From assembly GCA_003427395.1 (NCBI GenBank), contig BFEA01000243.1, forward strand, positions 2,005,730 through 2,049,165: a stretch of DNA of 43,436 nucleotides. Reading direction: 5' to 3'. Positions within the stretch are counted from its first letter, which is position 1; every line of letters starts with the position of its first letter. Origin of the DNA: Chara braunii. Taxonomy: Eukaryota; Streptophyta; Charophyceae; Charales; Characeae. Under the pieces are notes generated by a model that saw nothing but the letters and a program-made list of their open reading frames with translations, was not told the origin of the DNA and ran no database searches. Made by a program: the position numbers and the translations under genes. Shown piece after piece: positions 1-9,103 of this stretch.

Positions 1-88
<88 letters not shown>
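1..88. repeat. (CT)n/(AC)n compound microsatellite
   Basis: About 29 CT units run directly into about 15 AC units at the extreme left edge. This is a simple sequence repeat with no coding content. Its true left end lies outside the window. Confidence 0.95.
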
Positions 89-93
<5 letters not shown>

Positions 94-535
94 ATGTACA
101 ACTCCTCAATTGTCACGCGTCTCCCCCAAGCACAGTCGACCCCTTTTTCCTACCTATCTGGCCCTGATCTCTTTTCTGCTGCATGCCACCGCTGCTAATG
201 CATACGATCCCATGGCGCTGTGCTCACGCGCTCAAGACTGGGCTTTCCGTAGCCCACTTGCCCTATTCTCCCTCTCAAAGCCACTGCCACGTAAGCGCAA
301 GAGAAATCTTTGTGCGCCTTGACGACGTCTACCCTCACTATACTTGAGTACCTTCTGTCGAGAATTTTGACAACTCTGGAGTGGGCATTCTGTCAAGGAT
401 CGTATGCTAAACAACAGAAAGGAGAGGAAAATGTACGGCCTCGAGAATTTATAAGCTCATCCTCCTCAGTCGTTCGCAATCCCGCCGCCTTTACACCCCC
501 GCTCCCCGCCCCCACTCCCCCTTCTCAATCCCCTC
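89..535. other. Gene-free stretch left of the inverted arm
   Basis: Short frames exist on both strands, but none has recognisable protein character or a partner elsewhere. From about 478 the sequence becomes strongly C-rich on the plus strand. I see no gene here. Confidence 0.5.
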
Positions 536-616
536 CCGCTCCCAGCTTTCGCCGACTGGCCTCCTCGCCGCCATTTCCAGGTACTCGTCCACTCTCTGCC
601 ATGGACGGCGTCACTC

Positions 617-3526
617 TTATATACCCCCGCCTTTTGCTTCCGACAGGATAACCGTAAGCCTGTCGCAGACCGAGCTCATCATCGGCCTTTGATCGTCTTC
701 CTCTTGGGAGCAGGCCATCCCTAGATTAACCACATCCATGACCATATTCCTGACGACGACGTTCGTCTCCACTACACTGCTCAAGCACGGGTCAATGATC
801 GTGCCGAGAATGGCAGACATGTTTGGATTCTTGGAAAATCTTCTTACCCATTCCGCGAGCACTTGAAATTCGCCATCAACCGGGGATTGCCGCAGAATCG
901 CCGGTTTTCCAGTCATCAACTCCAACACGACTACGCCGAATGCGAAGACGTCGTTCTTGGCCGTCAGCCGCCCTCTCAGCAGGTACTCGGGTGCGATGTA
1001 GCCACGCGTCCCCGCCAGCTGACACGTCTGCACCATGCTCTCGTGCCCCGTTTCGAAGACGTTCTGGGCGATGGCCGCCGTGCCAAAATCGGCGAGCACG
1101 ACTTGCAAGCTGCCGTCAGCACCATCGCTGAGGAGGACGTTGCTGCTCTTCACGTCCCGATGAATGACTCTCGGATTGGCGCCGCAATGCAAATACCGAA
1201 GCCCTTCTGCGATCTGCAAAATGATCGACATTCGCTGCGACAGCGTCAGCGGCGGCGGGGGCGCTGCTCCGCGCACCCCCACCCTCTTGTGTAATCGTGA
1301 GTGCAAGCTCCCGCCTGCGAAATAAGGGTAGACCAGGATGCACCGGTTCCCCTCGTCGCAGTATCCGATGAGCTGGATGAGGTTGGCATGGTGAAGGCGG
1401 CTGAGAGTATTCACCTCCGCTACGAACTGCCTGCGCTTGGCAGCCGTCAGCTCCCCGTGCATTACCTTGATTGCCACCTGAGTTCCTCCCAGCGAGCCCC
1501 AATACACTTCCCCGAACGCTCCCTTGTCGCCAATAAGATAACTCTGATCGAAATCATTCGTGCAGAATCGGAGATCGGTGAGTGCGAAAGCTCTGACAAC
1601 GGCGGGGTTAAGCGGGACGGTGTCGGTGGTCAGCACCAATGACGGTGTGTAGGTGGTAGATTGAGTGACTGGTCTCGACTCCGGTGGTCGGTTATTGCGC
1701 CTGCAGTAAACGATCGCNACTCCGACGACGACGAGGAGGACAGCCAAGCCGCACACAACGGGAACCACGATGAGGGCGGGAGACAGATTGTCCTCCTTTC
1801 GCAATTTCGAACTGTTCGAGCCTTGCGCTGCTGGAGGGCTACTAGAAGAGGGAGGGGAGGGGGAGAGTGGGAAGCTTTGGGAACTATTCGGAGGCGGTAC
1901 GGGGGAAGGGAGTGGACTGCTCGAGGGGGGAGACGGTATCGGCCCCTCAGTACCACATGAATGTAACGCAGCCCTGTTAATCTCCAGCTTGTATACTTGC
2001 CCGTCCATTGTACCTAGGTATAGGAGCGGATTGCTTGTCCCGTTATCGAAGAGCGCCAAGCTCCGGAAGCTTGTAGGCTCAGCCTTCGCAACAGATGTCA
2101 CTTCCAGAGCTGTAGAGCAGGGCGAGCTGAGTTTTATCCAGCGAACCGTATCGTCATCCGCAACGAACACGTTGCACCCGTCTCGAGTTACTACCGGATG
2201 CGACAGAGACNCGAACGACGCGCTCAAACCGAGACCATCTTCCATGTTTTCCGTTCCTGACCCCGCCACATGCGTGACGCTTCTAGACATTGGCGATTCC
2301 GACGGTGATGATGTTCTTGATGATGGAGATGTCAAGTCCAGGCTCCAAACCGTGAGATTGCTGGAGTCGCTGAAGTACAGACACCTCCCTTGTGAGTCCA
2401 AGCTTTGCCCCGCGAACTTCGTGTCTGTTATGTTGGGCGTCCCGCCTTTGGGAAAACTGGCCTCCGGCGCGAAAACAGTCGTGCTACGCACGGGAATACC
2501 ATCAGCTCCAGGTAACATGGGCGCAGAGAGAATGCGATAAGGCGCAGCGGTGTCGGCGATATACAGACGCTCATTAGCAAGCCGAGCGAACGCGAGACTT
2601 CCTGGCGAGTCCACGTCGGACACCTCGATTGCCGTCCTATCTCCGCTGGCGATCTCGATGAAAACTATCATTCTCTTGCCGATGCCGATTGCCGTCGGAA
2701 AGACGGCCAGGTGCGTATCAGACTTAGTCACATCCATGCTGGAAATGAAGTTCATCATCGGATTGATCCGATCAGAGACCAACGAATCCTCAAAAACAAA
2801 GGCGGTCATATTCGCCCTCCCGCTTGCATTCGCAGCCGGCCACCAGTAACTAAGCAAACGTCCACCGCTCTCCAGCGCCGTAGCCGTACCCGGTTTGGCT
2901 TCTCTAAAAGAGGTACGGAGCTTGGTGATTTTTTTATGTACGGTGTCCATGCATACTTCCCACAGCCTGTAGTACAACATAGTGCCGTTGCGAGAGAGGG
3001 CGACGTCCTCTATTGTGCCCAGGCATGCCTCGGAACCGTTCAAAAAAGTCTTGAAAGGACTCTCTCCGGGGAACTTCACGACGCTGGTACCATTAGCTAC
3101 TAAGGCTGCATCAATGGTAGATATACTGGACGTACCGTACAACCCCTGCAGTAATCGCCCTTCTGGCGCCTCAGGAATGCGGAAAAGACGGCGAAGACGA
3201 TGATGAGGATGATCATCGTCCGGAGCGCGCCGCGCCGACGGCAATGCCGTCGCTACGTTCTCATTTTCCGATGTCGATGCTGCTCGTCCTCCAGCTTCTC
3301 CGCCTCTAGCACCTCCTCCCACTAGTACTTCTCCCCTATCGCCGCCGCCGCCGCCACCACCCCGCCCCGCATATTGCAAAGTGAAGAAACATGGCAACAG
3401 CAGCAAGAGAAAGGCGGCAAGGAGCGAAGGTGATCGCCCCATTACGAAGACGAGATCTCCGATTCCAATGATCCCTGAATTTGCGCGAACCGTGTCCCCA
3501 CGCTCTTCCCGCCAAATTTGCGCCAC
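617..3526 (-). CDS. Receptor-like kinase with NHL/beta-propeller-like ectodomain
   Basis: A single uninterrupted frame of 969 codons encodes a predicted plasma-membrane receptor Ser/Thr kinase. The second Met (codon 29, base 3442) directly precedes a hydrophobic signal peptide (LLAAFLLLLLPCFF), so I prefer it as the start. A Gly-rich linker follows. The ectodomain (about residues 90-540) has many N-x-S/T sites and an NHL-like motif, AGSGTENMEDGLGLSASF. Next come a Pro/Ser-rich stalk, a membrane span (about 583-608) and basic residues. Kinase landmarks: glycine-rich loop GDKGAFGEVY, VAIK Lys near 687, HRD near 789-791 (an RD kinase), DFG near 813, then GTRGYIAPEY and DVFAFGVVVLELMTG. The protein ends soon after the kinase. 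The ligand is unknown. Single N bases at 1718 and 2211 leave two residues undefined. A deleted copy lies inverted at 42401-43436. The plant RLK call is firm; the propeller fold is inferred from weak repeats. Confidence 0.92.
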   Translation of the reverse strand: MAQIWREERGDTVRANSGIIGIGDLVFVMGRSPSLLAAFLLLLLPCFFTLQYAGRGGGGGGGDRGEVLVGGGARGGEAGGRAASTSENENVATALPSARRAPDDDHPHHRLRRLFRIPEAPEGRLLQGLYGTSSISTIDAALVANGTSVVKFPGESPFKTFLNGSEACLGTIEDVALSRNGTMLYYRLWEVCMDTVHKKITKLRTSFREAKPGTATALESGGRLLSYWWPAANASGRANMTAFVFEDSLVSDRINPMMNFISSMDVTKSDTHLAVFPTAIGIGKRMIVFIEIASGDRTAIEVSDVDSPGSLAFARLANERLYIADTAAPYRILSAPMLPGADGIPVRSTTVFAPEASFPKGGTPNITDTKFAGQSLDSQGRCLYFSDSSNLTVWSLDLTSPSSRTSSPSESPMSRSVTHVAGSGTENMEDGLGLSASFXSLSHPVVTRDGCNVFVADDDTVRWIKLSSPCSTALEVTSVAKAEPTSFRSLALFDNGTSNPLLYLGTMDGQVYKLEINRAALHSCGTEGPIPSPPSSSPLPSPVPPPNSSQSFPLSPSPPSSSSPPAAQGSNSSKLRKEDNLSPALIVVPVVCGLAVLLVVVGXAIVYCRRNNRPPESRPVTQSTTYTPSLVLTTDTVPLNPAVVRAFALTDLRFCTNDFDQSYLIGDKGAFGEVYWGSLGGTQVAIKVMHGELTAAKRRQFVAEVNTLSRLHHANLIQLIGYCDEGNRCILVYPYFAGGSLHSRLHKRVGVRGAAPPPPLTLSQRMSIILQIAEGLRYLHCGANPRVIHRDVKSSNVLLSDGADGSLQVVLADFGTAAIAQNVFETGHESMVQTCQLAGTRGYIAPEYLLRGRLTAKNDVFAFGVVVLELMTGKPAILRQSPVDGEFQVLAEWVRRFSKNPNMSAILGTIIDPCLSSVVETNVVVRNMVMDVVNLGMACSQEEDDQRPMMSSVCDRLTVILSEAKGGGI

Positions 3527-4489
3527 CGGTCTTATTTACTGATCTAATTACTGCTGCCCTCGCACGCAATCTATCCAATAAACAAAAAAGAAAAACAAAA
3601 AGAGAAAGACAATCTATGCAATGCACGAGATAGTCCGCTCGGCGGAGAAATCTCGATAAGAAACTATTCACCTCCACGCACCGGACCAGACGAGGTCGGC
3701 GAGGGGAGCGAACTATGGTGGCGCGCAGTGAATTTCCCGCGCGCCTTTTTCAAACTCCGCACACAACAGTTGCTCCTCCTGTTTCCACGGCTATGGATAC
3801 TCGTCCTCCCCGTCTGCTATCTCCGACTTCTCCTTCCTCTGCTGCGCGAAAGAAAAGTTCTGCCCGCGACGAAACATTTGTATCTATTTCCCCCCCAAAC
3901 GGGGGAAAATGTGCCGCAGGCCCCAAGACCACTTTCCGAGTCATTTCTGCCCGCTGCAAAACATCTCCCGCCATTTACCGGCCCAGCCAGAGTGCAAAAA
4001 TGATTTTAAGACATGCCCCCGTTTGGCGGGAAATGGATACAAAGGTTTTGTCGCGGGGAGGTGTTATGACTTTTCCCTCGTCAATTCCAACGTAAATACA
4101 GCAGATCATCACCCACAGTGTGAGGAGACTCAGAGCAGACGAGCACACGAAAAATTAACAGGGCAGAGCGAAAGGCGCGGTTAATTAGCTGTGAGCAGAA
4201 AACTTTTTTTTTCCAGACAGAGAGCTACGCCGCCGCTGGAGAGAGTCGCGCGGCCCACCCCCCGCCGCTGCTTCCTCGAATGTCCAAAACTGCCATCATT
4301 ACGATGAGCGCATGTAACGCACATGGCCATAACCAAGGTCGATGGAGATTCGTTGGAGAAGTTAGGCAGTCTACACGATGCGAAGGAGAACCGGAAAAAA
4401 CAAAACAAAAAAAAAAAAAAGGACATTATTTTGAATTCATCACCTGCGCGCCTTTTGAAATATCAGAGGTAACATCATCTTACCTGACA
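3527..4489. other. Upstream flank of the kinase, shared by both arms
   Basis: This is about 1 kb of kinase 5' flank with no convincing ORF. Segments at 3715-3850, 4130-4270 and 4420-4480 recur in inverted order in the right arm, including the A/T-rich run near 4200 and the poly(A) near 4410. It presumably holds the promoter, but no specific promoter element can be called with confidence. Confidence 0.55.
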
Positions 4490-4617
4490 CTGACCCCTAT
4501 AGATTCTAGGCGCGATTGATGGATGAGTTAACTACTAACTCCTTACCCACTGTTCTAAGAACATATTCGTCCTATTAGTTCCTAATACAGTATGTTCAGA
4601 CCGACCTTTGTTCGTTC

Positions 4618-5037
4618 AACTGCAATGGCTACTGCAGTGGGTTGGAGGGTAGGAGAGTGCGAAGGTACTATAAGGAACAAGTGTTCCTCCTGGTCGAGTA
4701 TAGGCCGGGTCTGGCCCATGTTAGGCCAGTGTAGCCGTAGGGTGGGATAGGGTAGTAGGAGAGGGGAGGTTAGAATAGATCTAGGTCATGCAGTCGCGAA
4801 CATTGGTGTGTTTTTATGTGTGATGAGCATAGAGTGGATGTTAGTGGATGGGTCGAATTCGGTGATTGGAATGTGAGGAAGGACTGTTTGAACAGTTTAA
4901 GCTAAACCGGCTGATGCTGCCGGGATAACCCCGGGTTGAATTGTGAGGTCCCCGGCTTCGTCTATTTTGTTTTGAGAATGAATTGGATGCATTGTTGCAA
5001 AAAAAAAAAAAAAAAAAAAAAAAAAACTGCAATGGCT
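4618..5037 (+). mobile_element. Poly(A)-tailed retroposon with 13-bp target duplication
   Basis: AACTGCAATGGCT occurs at 4618-4630 and exactly again at 5025-5037. The second copy immediately follows a run of 28 A at 4999-5026. The body between is about 394 bp, G-rich at its 5' end and non-coding. A 3' poly(A) flanked by a perfect direct repeat is the hallmark of LINE-type target-primed insertion. I could not assign the head to a tRNA, 5S or 7SL RNA, so it could be a SINE, a 5'-truncated LINE tail or a processed transcript. It lies in the part of the left arm that has no counterpart in the right arm, so it may postdate the duplication. Confidence 0.85.
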
Positions 5038-5116
5038 CATCATCCGACATGACTAAATGCCCACATCAACGCTAACAAATAGTAATTGCTGTCTCCACAC
5101 CAAAGAGAGGATGGGG

Positions 5117-5144
5117 AAGCTTACCCAAGAACATGGGTAAGCTT
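5117..5144. repeat. Perfect 11-bp stem hairpin
   Basis: AAGCTTACCCA (5117-5127) is followed by a 6-nt spacer and its exact reverse complement TGGGTAAGCTT (5134-5144). The right stem lies where similarity to the right arm resumes (GCTTGCGAAATCGCG from 5141). Confidence 0.85.
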
Positions 5145-5235
5145 GCGAAATCGCGTACGGGGTCACCGACTCCGCTTGAGGGTCTGCCTCCTACTCCTGA
5201 TTCCTCTTTTGCTGGCCTCTCCCATTCGCACACCC

Positions 5236-5511
5236 TCAAAGCATACTCACACAAGGACTTTCCTCGATGAATATGACCCCTTTTCCGACCCCTTCTGGAT
5301 GCACCTGACCGCAATTGCATCCACAGAGAAGTGGAAAAACTCGTAGTGTAAGTATGCCCTCAGATAGAGTAAGCATCAAAGTTTCTTCCACTTTGAAAAC
5401 GCATCTGACATCGCGCGTTTGGTAAGACTTCACGGGAAAAAACGATTCGCGCTCACCCATTCTCCATTCGCCCCTCTCCTCTGTGAGCTGGCGATCACAC
5501 ATAGATCCCAT
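5236..5511 (-). CDS. Short ORF shared by both arms (unknown function)
   Basis: A 91-codon frame begins MGSMCDRQLTEERGEWRMG. Its N-terminal 30 or so residues match an ORF in the same relative orientation in the right arm (MGSVCDRHLTEEGGEWRIG at 40638). Substitutions between the two are mostly conservative there (M/V, Q/H, M/I), and the flanking nucleotides also align. The frames part after the GERES segment because the right copy has one extra T in a T-run. No domain, membrane span or family is recognised. It could be a small gene, a first exon, or simply a duplicated open stretch. It points the same way as the neighbouring kinase. Confidence 0.3.
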   Translation of the reverse strand: MGSMCDRQLTEERGEWRMGERESFFPVKSYQTRDVRCVFKVEETLMLTLSEGILTLRVFPLLCGCNCGQVHPEGVGKGVIFIEESPCVSML

Positions 5512-5632
5512 TTTTCGGTCATCGCGAAAATCACGACGGCCGCGAAGACTTGGGCGAGAGGGAAATCGCTGGCCTATGCTTAGGCCCGTGCTTATTAGGA
5601 GGAGAGGCAGCGAGTGTGCAGACTCCGGTTAG

Positions 5633-5664
5633 GGTTTTCTTAGGGTTTTCTAGGGTTTAGGATT
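5633..5664 (+). repeat. Degenerate TTTAGGG-like run
   Basis: TTAGGGTTTTCTTAGGG, TTTTCTAGGG and TTTAGG occur in tandem. They resemble the plant telomere repeat TTTAGGG but are short and imperfect. Such runs also occur in plant 5' leaders (telo-box-like), so this is not evidence of a chromosome end. Confidence 0.5.
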
Positions 5665-5899
5665 CTCCTAACTCCCGTCCCCCTTCCTACTCTCCCGCCT
5701 CCTCCCGTCGGGCACCCTGGACCTGGACGACTCCCCCCCCCTCGAGTGGTTCGGCGCCTTTGTCTCACGCGCGACCCGCAAAATCCGAGGCGAGCCGAGT
5801 CACACATACTCACTCCGCTCCCGCGGTCCCCTTCCTCTTACCGGTGGGTCCCTTTCCCCACACACTCCTCTGAGGACTACCTCCATTCCCCTTCTGGCC

Positions 5900-7945
5900 A
5901 TGGAAGGGAGTTCATCCGAGGAGATCGCCGCGGCGCAGTCCACACCCAAGGTCAGCACGCCGTCAGCGGCTCATGATCAGGCCCATGCGGACATCATGGA
6001 CCTTCATGTCGTCCTTATAGCAATCCAGGCACAACTTAGTACGCTTGGACCGTTGCAAGCGCAAATCAATGTGCTCGCCCTAGACGTCAACCGCCTCAAG
6101 GGCTCCCCTCATCGCTCTCCTCACCGCTCTCACACCCCTTCCCCTACCGGCTCCGATTCCGGCTCCCCAGGACTCCGGAGACGGAGTTACCATGGTTCCC
6201 CCTCCTCTGCGGGCCAGGCCCAACACTCCCCCTCAGCGGTGGCGAGTGCTGCTGCCGCTCTGACCACCCCGTCCGTTGCGGCAATTCTTCCGGTCACGGC
6301 CGCCCCTACCGTCTCTAGTACTGCCATAGGTGCTGTGGTCCAGGTACCGCCTTCTGGCCCGGCAGTTTCATCGACCCACACCGGTGTTGCTTCCCAGCTT
6401 CCCGCACCGGTCGCAGCAATACGGCTCCGCCCTCTTCTTCCTGCCTTCGTCCCCCCGTCCCCACAACAGGGTATCGCCCAGGTTAGGATTCCTCCTCCCA
6501 TTGGGAGACCCGCTCCGCCCCCTCCACCTCCGACCCCGCGCACCCAGCGAGTGGCCACTTTACAGGCCACCATTGCACACGCTCAGGCGAAGATTCTTGC
6601 TCTGAGACAGCTTCACCCATCACAGGCTGCCCACCCTTCTTCCTCTTCCACCCCTTCGGTCCCCATGATGCAGGCTCGTTTTCCTCGACCTGCTCCTCAG
6701 CCTCTTCCCTCCTACCTGGCTATTTCGGGACAGCTGCCCGCGGCCGTTGCCTCCTCGTCTGCTGGTCCATCCGCCAGCGGCCACAGCCCACAGCCTTCCC
6801 CCACCTCTGCCCCTGCAGCGGCCTCGACTTACGCTGCCGCAGTGCACTCGCCTCGATCTCTCTCCCCCCGCCATCAGTACAGTGGACATCCTCCTGTGCG
6901 CACCACGGACATTCCCGAGTATGATGGCACATCCTGTGTCTCTCGCTGGTTGCAGATAGCAACGCGCACGCTCTCTATGACGACCACCCATCAGGAGTTG
7001 TGATGCGATGTGCTCGCCACCAAATTGCGAGGTAGCCCTTCCACTGCGTGGGAGGATCATTATACCCAGCGCCTCCGAGTGGGTGAGGTCCCCACTCTGG
7101 CCGACTTCGCGGCCTTCCTTCAGGACCATTTCGGCGCTCGTCATGACGCTACCGACGCCTTAGACCTCGTCACCCAGACCAGATGGTCCGGGTCCTCTAT
7201 ACCGGCCGACCTGGAGCGTCACATCCGGGTGTTTCAGGATGCTCGCCTTGTTTGTGACGAGACGTTCCTACCGGAGGTCACACTTACCGATCGGTTCCTT
7301 GTCAGCCTGCCGACTGACTACCGCCTAGAGCTATGGAGGTGATCATTCTCTTCCGCGGAGCAGGTATACGAGGATGCACGTCCGTACCAGAGGATGTACA
7401 GTCGCTTCTCCGTCGCCCCATCCTCTTCACGGCCAGCCGCCACCTCCCAGTCTCGGGGTACCACCTGAGGCCGCTCCTCGTTTGCTGGTCGTTTTCGTAG
7501 CCCGGCTTGACCTGGAGCGCAATTCGCTTGGCACTACAGTTCTCTCGAGTATGGAGAGGACGCCTCAGCCGAGCTCGATCCTACCATTGGGGACGCCCCC
7601 GAGGAGATTGAGCTTCGGGACGTCATCCAGTACCACTTGGATGACGACACTGTCCCAATGGCCGAGCGTCTGCAGATGGCCATGTCTGCCATGGGTCGTG
7701 CACGCAGTCGGGTTGCACAGGTTGGCGCCCGCACACCCACAGTTCCTCAGATAGACCTCCCGCAGGGTTTTGTCCCTACTCGCGGAGCTCTATCCCCCGA
7801 GGAGCGTGCCACCCTTGAGGCCTGACGCGGCTGCCTTCGTTGCTGCCAGGATGGACACACCTCCTCACAGTGTCCATACCACACCGCCCTCGGTCGGTAC
7901 TACGGTGACATTTCTCGTCAGCACCGATCTTTGTCCCCCCCCGGC
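5900..7945 (+). pseudogene. gag: gag of the Ty3/gypsy element, with zinc knuckle
   Basis: One reading frame runs from ATG at 5900 through a Pro/Ser/Ala-rich region (to about 6900), a retrotransposon-gag-like helical region (about 6930-7420) and a CX2CX4HX4C zinc knuckle at 7832-7873. The N-terminus (residues about 20-60) looks helical and could oligomerise. Gag proteins form the cytoplasmic particle that packages element RNA. TGA stops interrupt the frame at 7001, 7340, 7466, 7508 and 7823, and each is one C-to-T change from CGA (Arg). Just past the knuckle a C8 run near 7936 coincides with a switch to the next frame, which carries the protease. The zinc knuckle has all four ligands. The gene is dead as it stands. 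Confidence 0.85.
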
Positions 7946-7977
7946 CCCGCCCGACCAGCCCCACCCAGCTAGCCACG

Positions 7978-9103
7978 GTGCAGTGTACCCTTGAGGCCTC
8001 GCACGTAGCCGGCTTCTTGACCACCGAGTCGCGGTTTGCCCCTTTGGCTACCCCACCAGAGGATCCTCAGGATACGACAGACGCAGTTCCCTCTGCCCCG
8101 TCGTCTGTCGAGGTACCGTCTGCCCCACAGCAGACCACCGCACCTAGTGCTTCCCCTCCGAGACTTCCGACGCGTCACGCCATTTGCACAACCCGTTGTA
8201 GTGCTCAGCTGGCGACTCGCGATGACGTTGTGTCATCTATCCTGGATCTGAGCATTCTTCTGGCTCGTCAGGAGTGACTCACGAGACACATAAACGTCCT
8301 GCGTCGTCTTCTCGCGCTGCTCTCTGACCCTGATCGCACCCTCCCCATCATCCCTATTCGCCTAGGGACATCTACGAGGGTGTATCTCGCTTTATGAGAC
8401 TCTGGCTCGCAGGGAGATTTCGTTCACCCTCGAGTGGTTGAGGAAGCTCGCCTAGCTACCTCGCTTCTTCGATCAGACGATCCCCGACCTCCACTTCTCC
8501 CTCACCCTCCAGCCACCGGATAGTACCCAGACACCTAGGCGCTACCATTCCTCCGCATACTTCGACGTGTTGGAGACCGGGTACGACTTTATCCTTGGCA
8601 ATCCCTGGTCTCGCCAGTTCCGTGGCACAGAGACCGAATGGGCGACCGAGACACTCGTTCTCAAAACAAGGTGTGGTCATACTCATCGCGTCCCATTCAT
8701 TGCAACCACGGGCGACACCCCGCCCGACCTTCCTCCCCAGGACCCTCGTCCCTCAGGGTCCCACCCCGACATCGCGTTCACTTCCCCTCGTCAGTTTGCT
8801 CACTTCATACGACAAGAGGACGTCACGTTTTACTCAGTGAACGTCATGGATCTTCTTCGCTATGATCCACTTTGTCCCGAGGTTGAGCTCATCGCTCTGG
8901 AGCCTGATCCCCTTGAACCTTCCTCCATCTTCGCGGCGCCCATCTCTACGTCCACCCGTCAGCCTGCGGATACCCCCTCCACATCCCTGGCCTCTGCACC
9001 GTCGACTGTCGAGTCCACACATACGTCTCGTGCCGACGCAGACGCTGAAGAACTCACACGGTTCACGATAGACTTAGAGCCCACCGTTCGTGACCTGATT
9101 TGA
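7978..9103 (+). pseudogene. pol (PR): Aspartic protease region of pol
   Basis: After the C-run frameshift the frame at 7978-8277 continues with a low-complexity linker. It then reaches the protease signature DSGSQGDFV, with catalytic Asp at 8398-8400 in the D-S-G triad typical of retrotransposon proteases. A further frame change lies between about 8440 and 8465. The rest continues in the frame that includes 8567-9103, with a typical FILGNPW segment near the end of the protease fold. Stops at 8275 (TGA), 8395 (TGA) and 9101 (TGA) break it. In a live element this enzyme cleaves the Gag-Pol precursor. The remaining C-terminal part is a variable linker leading to RT. Confidence 0.75.

Larger units (their letters stand above)
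536..5560. repeat. Left arm of a large diverged inverted duplication
   Basis: Reading this stretch on the minus strand reproduces, in order, the sequence at about 40570-43436 on the plus strand. Matching landmarks are the kinase 3' flank (about 540-640 with 43340-43436), the kinase domain, the 5' flank around 3480-3540, the segment at 3715-3850 (with 41921-42075), the segment at 4190-4480 (with 41440-41730), and the stretches at 5145-5210 and 5345-5545. The arms differ by substitutions and indels, so this is an old duplication and not a mirrored assembly error. The stretch at about 4490-5140 has no counterpart in the other arm. The outer end cannot be fixed because the right arm runs off the window. 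Confidence 0.88.

Noticed and set aside
617-3526. Many open frames on the plus strand opposite the kinase (for example 1770-2540, 863-1294)
   Set aside because: They are antisense shadows of a GC-rich coding gene; the minus frame has all the domains.
6187-6605. Minus-strand and offset frames within gag rich in Gly, Arg or Pro
   Set aside because: They are translations of the C-rich gag in wrong frames, with no domain.
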